Positions 26,767-34,615 of a DNA stretch of 64,000 nt are shown in pieces. The position numbers were made by a program, and so were the translations under genes. The notes under the pieces were generated by a model. The model saw nothing but the letters and a program-made list of their open reading frames with translations, was not told where the DNA came from and did no database searches. The stretch's first letter is position 1; every line of letters begins with the position of its first letter. The DNA is from an uncultured Kordia sp. GTDB taxonomy: Bacteria > Bacteroidota > Bacteroidia > Flavobacteriales > Flavobacteriaceae. The stretch spans positions 62,001 through 126,000 of the forward strand of contig NZ_CANLEA010000001.1 of assembly GCF_947489565.1 (NCBI RefSeq), read 5' to 3'.

Positions 26767-27190
26767 TTTTACCTCAGTACATGATTATCTTGATCAACTT
26801 TTTAAAGGAGGCAATCCAAGTAAGGAAGACATTATTCTTGCCAAGAAGAACTACTGGCGAGCGTATAACACCGATTTGAAACGTAGGAAGCGATCTGCCT
26901 GTCCTACGTTCCAAATCTCCTTTTCCAAAGATGAATTGTTACGCATCAAAGAGAAACTACAACAAGGACAATCAGTATCAAAATACATTTATCAGCTGGT
27001 AAAACAGCATATTGAATCGCACACTATTCTGCCATCAAAAGTAAATACTGCTGTTATTGAACAGCAACTGTTTTTAATTAGTGAATACCTACGTGAGTTA
27101 CTCGATTATGAAGATATTGATGCAGAAAAAATCACAGAACTTGAAAACCATATTCAAACCTTAGAAACGGTAATACAAGAATCTTTATGA
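26753..27190 (+). CDS. Mobilization accessory protein (MobC/ribbon-helix-helix type)
   Basis: 145 aa from ATG 26753, overlapping both the coupling protein (14 bp) and the relaxase (4 bp). A strand-helix-helix core (FQISFSKDELLRIKEKL, then SVSKYIYQLVKQHI) matches the pattern of relaxosome accessory proteins that bind oriT. A leucine-rich helical tail follows (ELENHIQTLETVIQ). Likely role: relaxosome assembly with the relaxase. Confidence 0.75.
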   Translation: MKPTSFTSVHDYLDQLFKGGNPSKEDIILAKKNYWRAYNTDLKRRKRSACPTFQISFSKDELLRIKEKLQQGQSVSKYIYQLVKQHIESHTILPSKVNTAVIEQQLFLISEYLRELLDYEDIDAEKITELENHIQTLETVIQESL

Positions 27191-28070
27191 TTATAAAATC
27201 CAAAAGTTACAAGCATGACAAAGCCTATACAACAGTAGTAGATTATGTGATGCGAGAATCAGAGCAAGATAATAGTTTTGTCCTAACGCGATTTATCAAA
27301 GGAAAGAATCCATCTAATGCTGAAATCTCCAAACAGTTTTTAGAAAATGAAAAGCACCGTGTGAATCCACGAAAGAATAATGTAAAACTGTATATGGAGA
27401 TTCTCTCGTTCCACGCTCATAATGCGAAAGATTTGACGAATGACAAGCTCAAGAAGATTGCACGTAAATACTTGTCATTACGTAGTCCACACTCGGTAGC
27501 ACTAGTTACCGTGCATCGAAAGGAAAAAGACCATGTACATCTTCACGTATTATTAAGTGGTACAGAATACAAAACAGGGAAGTCAGTACGTATCTCACGT
27601 GATGATTTTAAGCACAAAGTGAAAATCCCAGCAGAGCAGTATGTGCAGAAGAATTTTCCTGAGCTACATCGCTCTGCCATACAGCACGATTCCTCAAAAA
27701 AAAAGTACTAACCAAGGATGCAGAATATCAAATGCAACTGCGTGGAGCAGTCTCTGATAAACAGTATTTGATTACTATTTTAAAAGACAATTACACCAAA
27801 GCATCCTCGGAAAAAGATTTCTACACCAGATTGCAGGAACAAAATATTGAATTGTATTCTCGAAATAATAAGATTGTTGGTGCAAAACTAGAAAGGAAAT
27901 TCAGATTCAAAACGCTTGGCTACGACAGAGTCTCACTTCAAGAATTAAACAAAAACCTCTCTCAAAACAAACGTTTAGACATGCTTAAGCGCATACGTTT
28001 ACATCAAGAACAACAACAACAATCAAAGGAGCGTCAGGGACGTGAAAGAACAAGAAAAAGAGGTCGTTAA
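27187..28070 (+). CDS. MobA-type relaxase in two frames, joined by -1 frameshift at A_AAA_AAG
   Basis: Frame one (27187-27711, 174 aa) is the nuclease part: N-terminal Tyr residues (YTTVVDYVMRES) and the histidine cluster HRKEKDHVHLHVLL near residue 118. It ends KKKY-stop just after a run of nine A. The following frame is open through the same A run and reads on as KKKVLTKDAEYQMQL to 28070, a helical C-terminal part ending in a basic tail. The heptamer A_AAA_AAG (27699-27705) is in the right phase for a -1 slip, as in E. coli dnaX. The two parts could instead be the result of an indel or of transcriptional slippage. Confidence 0.78.
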
Positions 28071-28085
28071 ACGCCTCTTTTTTTG
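28055..28085 (+). terminator. Terminator of the mobilization operon
   Basis: AAAAAGAGG and CCTCTTTTT enclose a 10-base loop and run into T. The stem overlaps the last codons of the relaxase. Confidence 0.8.
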
Positions 28086-28115
28086 ATTACTTTCCAAAGG
28101 TTCTAGGAGTTTCCT

Positions 28116-28168
28116 AGCAGGATCGCATTATGAAAATGAGCTTGTGATTGTCATAATGCAATCCTGCT
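28116..28168. repeat. 18-bp inverted repeat, candidate oriT
   Basis: AGCAGGATCGCATTATGA (28116-28133) pairs with TCATAATGCAATCCTGCT (28151-28168) with one mismatch and a 17-base loop. It has no T run, so it is not a terminator. A large inverted repeat beside a relaxase gene is the usual look of oriT. Confidence 0.5.
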
Positions 28169-28233
28169 CACTCACTGTCCTAAAAGTTTTCCATAGGGGA
28201 ATCATGGGATTACGACTTAGTTCAGCTAGTGAT

Positions 28234-28272
28234 AAAATGTCCTTAAAGCTTAAAGCGACTAAGGACATTTTT
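28234..28272. terminator. Hairpin, probable bidirectional terminator
   Basis: AAAATGTCCTTA and TAAGGACATTTT enclose 14 bases, with T runs on both strands. It lies between the mobilization operon and a convergent minus-strand gene. Confidence 0.65.
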
Positions 28273-28299
28273 GTATAGGATACTCTATTTTCATCTTAA

Positions 28300-28542
28300 C
28301 TATTTTTTATAATGATAGATTTCACTGTCAGTTGCGTTGACTTTATCATGACCGTTTGTAATAGTAAAATTCCAAGTATGATCAACTTCTATCTCTTCTA
28401 TTTTAACTTGATCTCCTAATAACCAGTCTTTAACTTTTTTTTCATCTAATGTGTTGATAGCAAACTCTTTTATGTCTCCATCAATAAGAATATCAAAATT
28501 TCTGTGATTAGGATAAACATGAGTAATCTGTCCAATTTTCAT
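28300..28542 (-). CDS. Small hypothetical protein, beta-rich
   Basis: 80 aa, alternating strand pattern (MKIGQITHVYPNHRNFDILI, then EFAINTLDEKKVKDWL). The length and strand pattern suggest a small beta-barrel, but no family is recognised. It stands alone between the mobilizable element and the secreted GloVer protein, with convergent neighbours. Confidence 0.55.
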   Translation of the reverse strand: MKIGQITHVYPNHRNFDILIDGDIKEFAINTLDEKKVKDWLLGDQVKIEEIEVDHTWNFTITNGHDKVNATDSEIYHYKK

Positions 28543-28707
28543 AAATAATTATTTATATATTAAATATATGCAAAGTATAGTAAAAAACTAAAAGCTTAGT
28601 ATTCCTGCTGGATATTTTATCTTATTAAGAAGTTTTTTATAAATCGAACCCACACTCCAAAAAAACTGGATTTTGAATATGTAGTACAACACACATTCAT
28701 TGTTATT

Positions 28708-31308
28708 TTATTGTTTTATAAACTTCACAGTCTGCAATTTTCCAAACACATCTTTCACTTTCAAAAAGTACAATCCATTGGATAAATTACGCACATCAAT
28801 CTTTTCTTGATTGGAATAAGAAACTAATTTTTGACCTTGAAATGAATAGATTTCTATAGTACTAATTGCTGATGGAGAACTAATTTGCAAAAAATCTTGT
28901 GTCGGATTCGGAAATACTGACACATTCAAGTTCTCCTTAAATGTTTCTGTAGACAAAGAATCATCACTTAAATCAATAATGTTAAATGCGAGTTCTGTAT
29001 TTCCATCAAAGTTAAAAGCAACATTCATAGCAGTATTACCTTGCTCAAAAGAAACCAAACTATAAGGACTTGATGTGCCTGTATAGGATGGCACTAACAA
29101 TCGTCCATCATTCATAATACTAAGCCTGTTATAAGCGATTGCACTTGAAATTCCATTAGGATTATTTCCACTTCCATTGCTATCAAATATAAGTGTAACA
29201 ATATCTGAATCAAGTTTGTATTCTGTTAAATAAGAAGATATAGGAATACCAATACTTGGGAACACCGTTTGACTTTCAATATATAAGTTATTATTAACGG
29301 TATATAATTCCGTAGGATTTCTTCCAGTTTGGTTTACTGCATGATCAAACTGATACAGAATTGAAAACACTCCAGTTGCACCATCTATTTTGAAAATACT
29401 GCCATCTGTACCATGAGAATTTTCCAATGTTCCGTAAATATCTCCACTTGGTACTTCAACAAGTCCTGCTTGACCACTTTGAGTAAGATGTTCAATAATG
29501 GTGAACTGACTTGTTTGCGTGTCAAAAGAAAACACAAATCCTTCATTATTTGTTCCGCCACTTGAGGTTACTCCGTACATAATTCCATCAGATGAAAAAA
29601 ACGATGCAACGGTATTTACTAAATCATCGGATTCATAGAGTGCATTGTAGGTATGAGTAAGCGTATTGTATGAAAAAATAGTTCCGCGATATAAAACACC
29701 GTTTCCTGCCCAACGCTTAATGCCGTAGATGATATTATCTTTTTCAAAAAGACGAATACGTTCTCCAATTGTACTGCCATCAGATAAAGTACCAAAAAAA
29801 TGAGCAAGCGAATGTGATCCATCACTTGGATCATATTCTATAAGTGTACCTTGTCCTGAAGCGAACCCACCGAACCGAGTATAGATGTAAATGAGTCCAT
29901 TAGTAGTTTCTATAAGACTTACTGGATCATTTCCGTAGCTAAACGTTTCAATGGTAGCAAAATCAATCAGTACCGAATACGCATCAGTATCAGGATCAAA
30001 ACTAAAGAACCTGTCTTCATAATTTGAACCGATATCTGTTCCACACACACCATAAATAGTTCCATCACTTGCTTTTATCATAGCGTTGGGTGTCTTTCCG
30101 TCAGTTCCAAAATCAGTTCTATTCAGTGCTGACGTTGATTGGGTAGTAGTGTCGTATTCCATCAAGTTACCATTCCCTTGATAGATTTGGTTTCCATAAA
30201 CAATACGGTTATCACTTGTTTTAAAGAGTGATGTTCGTATCACACCATCGTCGAGTCCATTTAAGGTCAGATCAATGGTGCTGTTTGCGATATCATATTT
30301 AAAAAACAATTGCTCATCACTATTGGATTGTAACAAACTTACACCATACAACTTTCCTGCATCAAAAAGTAAGGGTTCAAAACCGCGAAACGAAGCTTCA
30401 TTTCCTATGGGTTGTACATTGCTTGGAAATGAGTATACGTTATTAAACGCAACTGTAGTAAGGTCAAATTCATATATTCTTGCGCCTCCACCTGTTAAGG
30501 GATATACATAACCGTAGAGCATATTGTTTCCTCCTTCAGTTAGATTATCTGCTTTTTCTGATGCTGATAAATCATACAGTACGGAGTAGGTATTAGTCGT
30601 AGTATTAAATTCAAAAATAACTCCTTCATCATTTGTTCCTCCATAAGTAGTTGCACCATATATGTTTCCATTGCTGTGTTCCATCAAAGAATGACACCAA
30701 TCGCCAGTAGCCGTAGCAAAAGTGTGTTCAATGGCAAGTGTTGCAGTAGCTATATCGTAGGAAAACAAAATATTCGTTTGTGCTGTTGGACGACTCAGTC
30801 CATATAACTTTCCATTGCTAGTATATATCAGATCAATCACTTCACTTACTCCAATAGATGCAAGTGATACTAGCGGTGTTATGGTTTGCGAATTAATATC
30901 ATACCGAACAATGGATGTACCTGTAAAAAACTGTTGTTGCAGAGCATATATGCTTACGCTATCAGTGCAAAGTTCAGTTATATAATTAGTATCGGTTGTT
31001 CCTACGGCTTCAAAGAAATGAAGAATCTGAAAATTTTCACTCACTGGATCATATTCATATAGTGAACCTTCTCCAAGAAACCCATCCTCATCAGTTACTC
31101 CATAGTATTTACCACCAATCTCTACAATATTATCATGTGGTGGCGCACCATTATCAGTAAAGGTATATTTGGTTTGTGGCACATCATCCGTAATTTGAAT
31201 AATAGTACCAAAGCTATTAGACTGATCATTGGAAGCGAATCCAAGATAATTGGTTTGTGAAAAAGCCAGGAATGGGAAAAAGAGAAGAACAAATATAATC
31301 CGTTTCAT
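28708..31308 (-). CDS. Secreted GloVer-repeat protein with T9SS type A sorting domain
   Basis: 866 aa. It has a signal peptide (ending LAFSQ) and then many copies of a roughly 50-residue beta-propeller-like repeat built around forms such as YGVTSSGGTNNEGFVFSFD and IYGATTYGGTNDEG, the GloVer pattern. The C-terminal 75 residues or so are a type A sorting domain (VFPNPTQDFLQIS ... LSNGLYFLKV ... KFIKQ). It is therefore exported by the type IX system and released or anchored at the surface. Ligand unknown. It lies outside the transfer genes and is convergent to them. Confidence 0.88.
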   Translation of the reverse strand: MKRIIFVLLFFPFLAFSQTNYLGFASNDQSNSFGTIIQITDDVPQTKYTFTDNGAPPHDNIVEIGGKYYGVTDEDGFLGEGSLYEYDPVSENFQILHFFEAVGTTDTNYITELCTDSVSIYALQQQFFTGTSIVRYDINSQTITPLVSLASIGVSEVIDLIYTSNGKLYGLSRPTAQTNILFSYDIATATLAIEHTFATATGDWCHSLMEHSNGNIYGATTYGGTNDEGVIFEFNTTTNTYSVLYDLSASEKADNLTEGGNNMLYGYVYPLTGGGARIYEFDLTTVAFNNVYSFPSNVQPIGNEASFRGFEPLLFDAGKLYGVSLLQSNSDEQLFFKYDIANSTIDLTLNGLDDGVIRTSLFKTSDNRIVYGNQIYQGNGNLMEYDTTTQSTSALNRTDFGTDGKTPNAMIKASDGTIYGVCGTDIGSNYEDRFFSFDPDTDAYSVLIDFATIETFSYGNDPVSLIETTNGLIYIYTRFGGFASGQGTLIEYDPSDGSHSLAHFFGTLSDGSTIGERIRLFEKDNIIYGIKRWAGNGVLYRGTIFSYNTLTHTYNALYESDDLVNTVASFFSSDGIMYGVTSSGGTNNEGFVFSFDTQTSQFTIIEHLTQSGQAGLVEVPSGDIYGTLENSHGTDGSIFKIDGATGVFSILYQFDHAVNQTGRNPTELYTVNNNLYIESQTVFPSIGIPISSYLTEYKLDSDIVTLIFDSNGSGNNPNGISSAIAYNRLSIMNDGRLLVPSYTGTSSPYSLVSFEQGNTAMNVAFNFDGNTELAFNIIDLSDDSLSTETFKENLNVSVFPNPTQDFLQISSPSAISTIEIYSFQGQKLVSYSNQEKIDVRNLSNGLYFLKVKDVFGKLQTVKFIKQ

Positions 31309-31436
31309 AACAGGTTGAATTTAATGGTTTAATGAAACGAAGTTAATAAAAATGTTTATATATGTGGTAAATTATATGTTGTAATTTAATTTAAGTAGAA
31401 ATACCACTTTTACAGGGAATCAATACTGCTCCTGTA

Positions 31437-31688
31437 ATGGCTAAGAAAACACAACCTAAAGACCAAAAAGACCTTGATCCTAGAATTATACAGATTGCTG
31501 AAAAGCTAGAACGAATCCGAAAAGAAAAAGGATATACTTCGTATGAAAACTTCGCCATTGATAAAGGAATATCAAGGATGCAGTATTGGCGAATGGAGAA
31601 GGGAACAAACTTTACCTTTGAGAGTTTTTTAAAGATATTGGATGCTCATGGTATGAGTTTGAATGAGTTTTTTAATGAGTTTGAATAA
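31437..31688 (+). CDS. Xre-family helix-turn-helix regulator
   Basis: 83 aa, a single HTH_3-type domain (IIQIAEKLERIRKEKGYTS ... DKGISRMQYWRMEKGTNFTF). It heads a compact three-gene plus-strand run with an Mrr-like nuclease (40-bp gap) and a TIR protein (no gap), so it probably controls that pair, as regulators of toxic defence genes often do. Confidence 0.8.
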   Translation: MAKKTQPKDQKDLDPRIIQIAEKLERIRKEKGYTSYENFAIDKGISRMQYWRMEKGTNFTFESFLKILDAHGMSLNEFFNEFE

Positions 31689-31728
31689 AATTATACCTAT
31701 TTTTGGATAGATAATTTTATTACAAAGA

Positions 31729-32235
31729 GTGCAAATAGATTTTGATGAAATAAAAGACGGTGAACACTTCGAAGACCTAACTATTGCCTATTTTGAAGAA
31801 GAGAAACATACTAAAGGTGATATTATTGATATAGGAATTCGTCCTTCTGGTACAGGAACAGATGGTGGTCGAGACATTCTTATTAGCTTCAAAGTAACAG
31901 ATGGAATAAAATCTTTTGACAGGATTTGGATTATACAATGCAAATTTTGGAATAGAAATATTTCCACAAATGAGATTAGTGATATAAATATTCCTTCATT
32001 AATACACTCTTATAATGCTGACGGTTATTTATTAATATGTAGAAAGAAGCCAACAGCAAAACTAACTGAGCATTTTGAAAAATTAAATGACAATTGTAAA
32101 TTCAACTATAATTACCTGATATGGTCAGGAGAGCAGTTTAAAAGGCTTCTTGGAAAAAGTCCTGAGAATATTTTGGCACAGTTTTTTCCAAAATATTATA
32201 AACAGATGCTAGAAATGAAAAAACTACTTAGTTAA
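31729..32235 (+). CDS. Mrr-like restriction endonuclease domain protein
   Basis: 168 aa with a GTG start at 31729. The core GTGTDGGRDILI ... IWIIQCKFW gives a PD-(D/E)xK pattern of the Mrr_cat kind (G-x-D-x-G-x-D, then Q-x-K). The protein is little more than this domain plus a helical tail (LAQFFPKYYKQMLEMKKLL). No methylase is adjacent. Its stop is followed at once by the ATG of the TIR gene, so the two are probably made in step. Confidence 0.78.
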   Translation: MQIDFDEIKDGEHFEDLTIAYFEEEKHTKGDIIDIGIRPSGTGTDGGRDILISFKVTDGIKSFDRIWIIQCKFWNRNISTNEISDINIPSLIHSYNADGYLLICRKKPTAKLTEHFEKLNDNCKFNYNYLIWSGEQFKRLLGKSPENILAQFFPKYYKQMLEMKKLLS

Positions 32236-32697
32236 ATGAAAGCTTTTTTATCATATTCTATTAAGGATTCTGATCAAATCATTATTTCTCTATTGTCCAC
32301 ACAATTAAGAGAGAAAGGTTTTCATGTTTTAACAAGTCAAAACTTTTTTAGCGAGTACGTTGATTACACAACACAAAACGAAATAGACAGAGCTAATATT
32401 TTTATTGGTATAATTTCCAATGCTTCTCAATACCCTAAACGAGTTATTGACGAATGGAATCTAGCTGAAACTTCGGGTACTCCAACTATTTTATTAATTG
32501 AAAAAGGAGTAAATATCAATCCTGATTTTAAAGGTGATTATGTTCTTTTTGATAGAAGATATCCTAATGACGCAATTCAAGAGATTAATAGAAAAATGAG
32601 TCAATCAAAAGAAAGTTCTTCCGCTTGGCCGTGGATTATTGGAGGTGCATTAGTTTTAGGGCTAGTTAAGGTATTCTCTTCAATTAATGATGACTAA
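32236..32697 (+). CDS. TIR-domain protein with C-terminal membrane anchor
   Basis: 153 aa. The TIR core opens MKAFLSYSIKDSDQIIISL, contains ANIFIGIISNASQYPKRVIDEWNLA (given in parts; the Glu in DEW is at the usual place of the NADase catalytic residue) and ends near 120. A single transmembrane helix follows (WPWIIGGALVLGLVKVF). Bacterial TIR proteins commonly degrade NAD or make signal nucleotides during phage infection. The direct abutment with an Mrr-like nuclease gene suggests a two-protein defence unit. Confidence 0.75.
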   Translation: MKAFLSYSIKDSDQIIISLLSTQLREKGFHVLTSQNFFSEYVDYTTQNEIDRANIFIGIISNASQYPKRVIDEWNLAETSGTPTILLIEKGVNINPDFKGDYVLFDRRYPNDAIQEINRKMSQSKESSSAWPWIIGGALVLGLVKVFSSINDD

Positions 32698-33119
32698 TCA
32701 TTTATAATTCATATAAAATCGTTCTCTTCAACACTTCTTATAATTTTTTCTCGTATGAAATTTTGCGTATAATCCGTCTTCCATATGTATATAGTTATAA
32801 ATTATATTAAAAAATAATTTATTAAAAAGTGAAGATTAAAGAGCACAATAGTTAATGGGGTTTTTAAGTGATTAAGCTCACTTGTTATTCATAATTTTAA
32901 TTTTGATAAGTTTATTCCTGCATTTGCCATGATGGTTATAAGTTGGGTATTTAATGTCTTGGAAATGAATAATAAAAATAAAATTTAATAACAAAAAAAT
33001 ATTCGCAATTGTGATACCTTTTTTTGTCCTTTTCTAATCAAGCGACTTTGAATACCTTGTAAATAAAGGGATTAAGTGTTGTCCTTTTTTTTCACAGCTT
33101 AACTTTGAATCTTTATGAA
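32698..33119. other. Intergenic AT-rich stretch
   Basis: About 420 bp with no open frame that I trust and no convincing hairpin or promoter. It separates the TIR operon from a small membrane protein gene. Confidence 0.5.
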
Positions 33120-33314
33120 ATGAAAGTAACTAGATACATAGAAAATATAAAAATGAGAGTTGGAACATTGATATTATGCATGACTTTTTTACTGGTTTTG
33201 GTAGTTTATTGGATTATGCCAACTAAAAAAATGAAAGCAGTAAACGGAGAAATGGTATCACTATTAAAATCTCTTAAAAAGGAGACAAGAGATAAAGATG
33301 GAAGTAGTCCTTGA
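33120..33314 (+). CDS. Small single-pass membrane protein
   Basis: 64 aa from ATG 33120; an in-frame TTG lies at 33105. One transmembrane helix (VGTLILCMTFLLVLVVYWIM) is followed by a basic, charged tail. Its place just before a HEPN-type gene may mean that the two act together. No family recognised. Confidence 0.5.
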   Translation: MKVTRYIENIKMRVGTLILCMTFLLVLVVYWIMPTKKMKAVNGEMVSLLKSLKKETRDKDGSSP

Positions 33315-33387
33315 TTAAGGAATATAGTAAAAGTGTCAGAATGTCGTTATCAAGTTCCTCGGAACAGTCTTTGATTCTTAGTAAAGA

Positions 33388-34047
33388 ATGGGACTGATTG
33401 AAAAGAAATTAGGATACTTAATAACTATCATTGAATGCACAGAAGACTATTTAGAGTCTTTGATTAAACTTATCGAAGTATCAGAAGCGACTAGAGATAG
33501 GACATTTGCACATGAGTTCGATAACTTTTTACATTTGAGTTACCTCCATGCTACTAGTGTTGTAGAGCTAGCAGTAATTACTAAAAATCTTGAATCTGCT
33601 ATTTATATTTCAGAACAACGTTTTTTTATGAAAGCCACTAATCTCATTGTATATGAAATGATCAATACATATAACAAATATTCTATTGAATATAGAAGAC
33701 TTTCTGAAAATAATCCTAAAATGAGAACTTCTCTTAATGAGCTAAATTCAAAGCTTAAGAAGTTTAGAAAAAAATTTAATATTGATAATAAAGTAAGTAG
33801 AGTAAGAAATAAAACGATTGCCCATTTAGATAAAGATGTCAAAGAGTATACTTCAATTGTTTCTAGTTTAAATAAAAAAGACACCATATCAATGGCTATG
33901 GAGTTTTTGATGATAATTTCAAAAGTAGACGATTTATTCCATCATTATTATAATACAGATAAAGGGAAGGTATATTCTCCTTCTGAAATTGAAGATTCTA
34001 AGAAAAAATTAGATCAACTATTATCCATATCAAGGAAAAGAGAGTAA
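33388..34047 (+). CDS. HEPN domain protein, AbiU2-like
   Basis: 219 aa, nearly all helical. The segment RVRNKTIAHLDKD (about residue 143) is the R-N-x3-A-H signature of HEPN domains in AbiU2-like proteins. Proteins of this group are RNases or relatives of abortive-infection proteins. The gene is convergent with an Xre regulator and sits among other defence-type genes. There is no adjacent nucleotidyltransferase, the common partner of HEPN toxins. Confidence 0.65.
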   Translation: MGLIEKKLGYLITIIECTEDYLESLIKLIEVSEATRDRTFAHEFDNFLHLSYLHATSVVELAVITKNLESAIYISEQRFFMKATNLIVYEMINTYNKYSIEYRRLSENNPKMRTSLNELNSKLKKFRKKFNIDNKVSRVRNKTIAHLDKDVKEYTSIVSSLNKKDTISMAMEFLMIISKVDDLFHHYYNTDKGKVYSPSEIEDSKKKLDQLLSISRKRE

Positions 34048-34056
34048 CTAAATATA

Positions 34057-34449
34057 TTACTTTTTATTCCTAATTGTCTCAAGTTCCACCAATCGATTTT
34101 TCATCTTCACTTCCTGTAACTTTTCTACTCGATCTTTTTCAATAATTGAGTCCAACAGAATGGTAACTACATTCTGGTTATACTCACTCATAGCATCAAT
34201 GCTTTCCAACTTATCCAACACCGTAAGTTCAACCTCTTGCTCCTCACGAAAAAACTCTGCCATAGGAACCTCCATTGCTTCAGCTAATTTTTCAAGCGTT
34301 GATAAGTTAGGAGATACTTGGCAAGATTCTACACGGGAGTAGGTAGACGTAATTACACCTGAACGCTCCGCTATCACGACCTGTGAAAGCTTCTTTTCTT
34401 TTCGAATACGCTTAAGATTTTCAGAGAGGACTTTTTGATAATGTGTCAT
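34057..34449 (-). CDS. Xre-family regulator, divergent to the helicase-recombinase operon
   Basis: 130 aa from the Met at 34449 (MTHYQKVLSENLKRIRKEKK); a start 9 bp further up is possible. It has an N-terminal HTH_3 domain (LSQVVIAERSGVITSTYSRV) and a helical C-terminal half likely used for dimerization. It is divergent from the helicase-recombinase genes, and the shared promoter region holds a 19-bp inverted repeat that is probably its operator. Confidence 0.82.
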   Translation of the reverse strand: MTHYQKVLSENLKRIRKEKKLSQVVIAERSGVITSTYSRVESCQVSPNLSTLEKLAEAMEVPMAEFFREEQEVELTVLDKLESIDAMSEYNQNVVTILLDSIIEKDRVEKLQEVKMKNRLVELETIRNKK

Positions 34450-34507
34450 AATGCACAATTTTTAAAATGGTATGTTTTGTGTAAATGTATCGATAAACAT
34501 TGTAAAT

Positions 34508-34561
34508 AGCAAAATACACAAATATATTTTTATTAAATTGCATATAATTGTGTATTTTGCT
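34508..34561. promoter_or_regulatory. Operator: 19-bp inverted repeat in a divergent promoter
   Basis: AGCAAAATACACAAATATA (34508-34526) and TATAATTGTGTATTTTGCT (34543-34561) are inverted copies with one mismatch. Further TTTGTGTA half-sites lie at about 34476 and 34578. The left arm covers a minus-strand -7 box (TATATTTG, 34526-34519), and the right-hand half-site overlaps a plus-strand one (TATTTTTG, 34575-34582). Binding would shut off both directions. Confidence 0.65.
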
Positions 34562-34615
34562 TATATTCGCATTATATTTTTGTGTATAAACACGATAACG
34601 CTCATTTTTTTAGTT

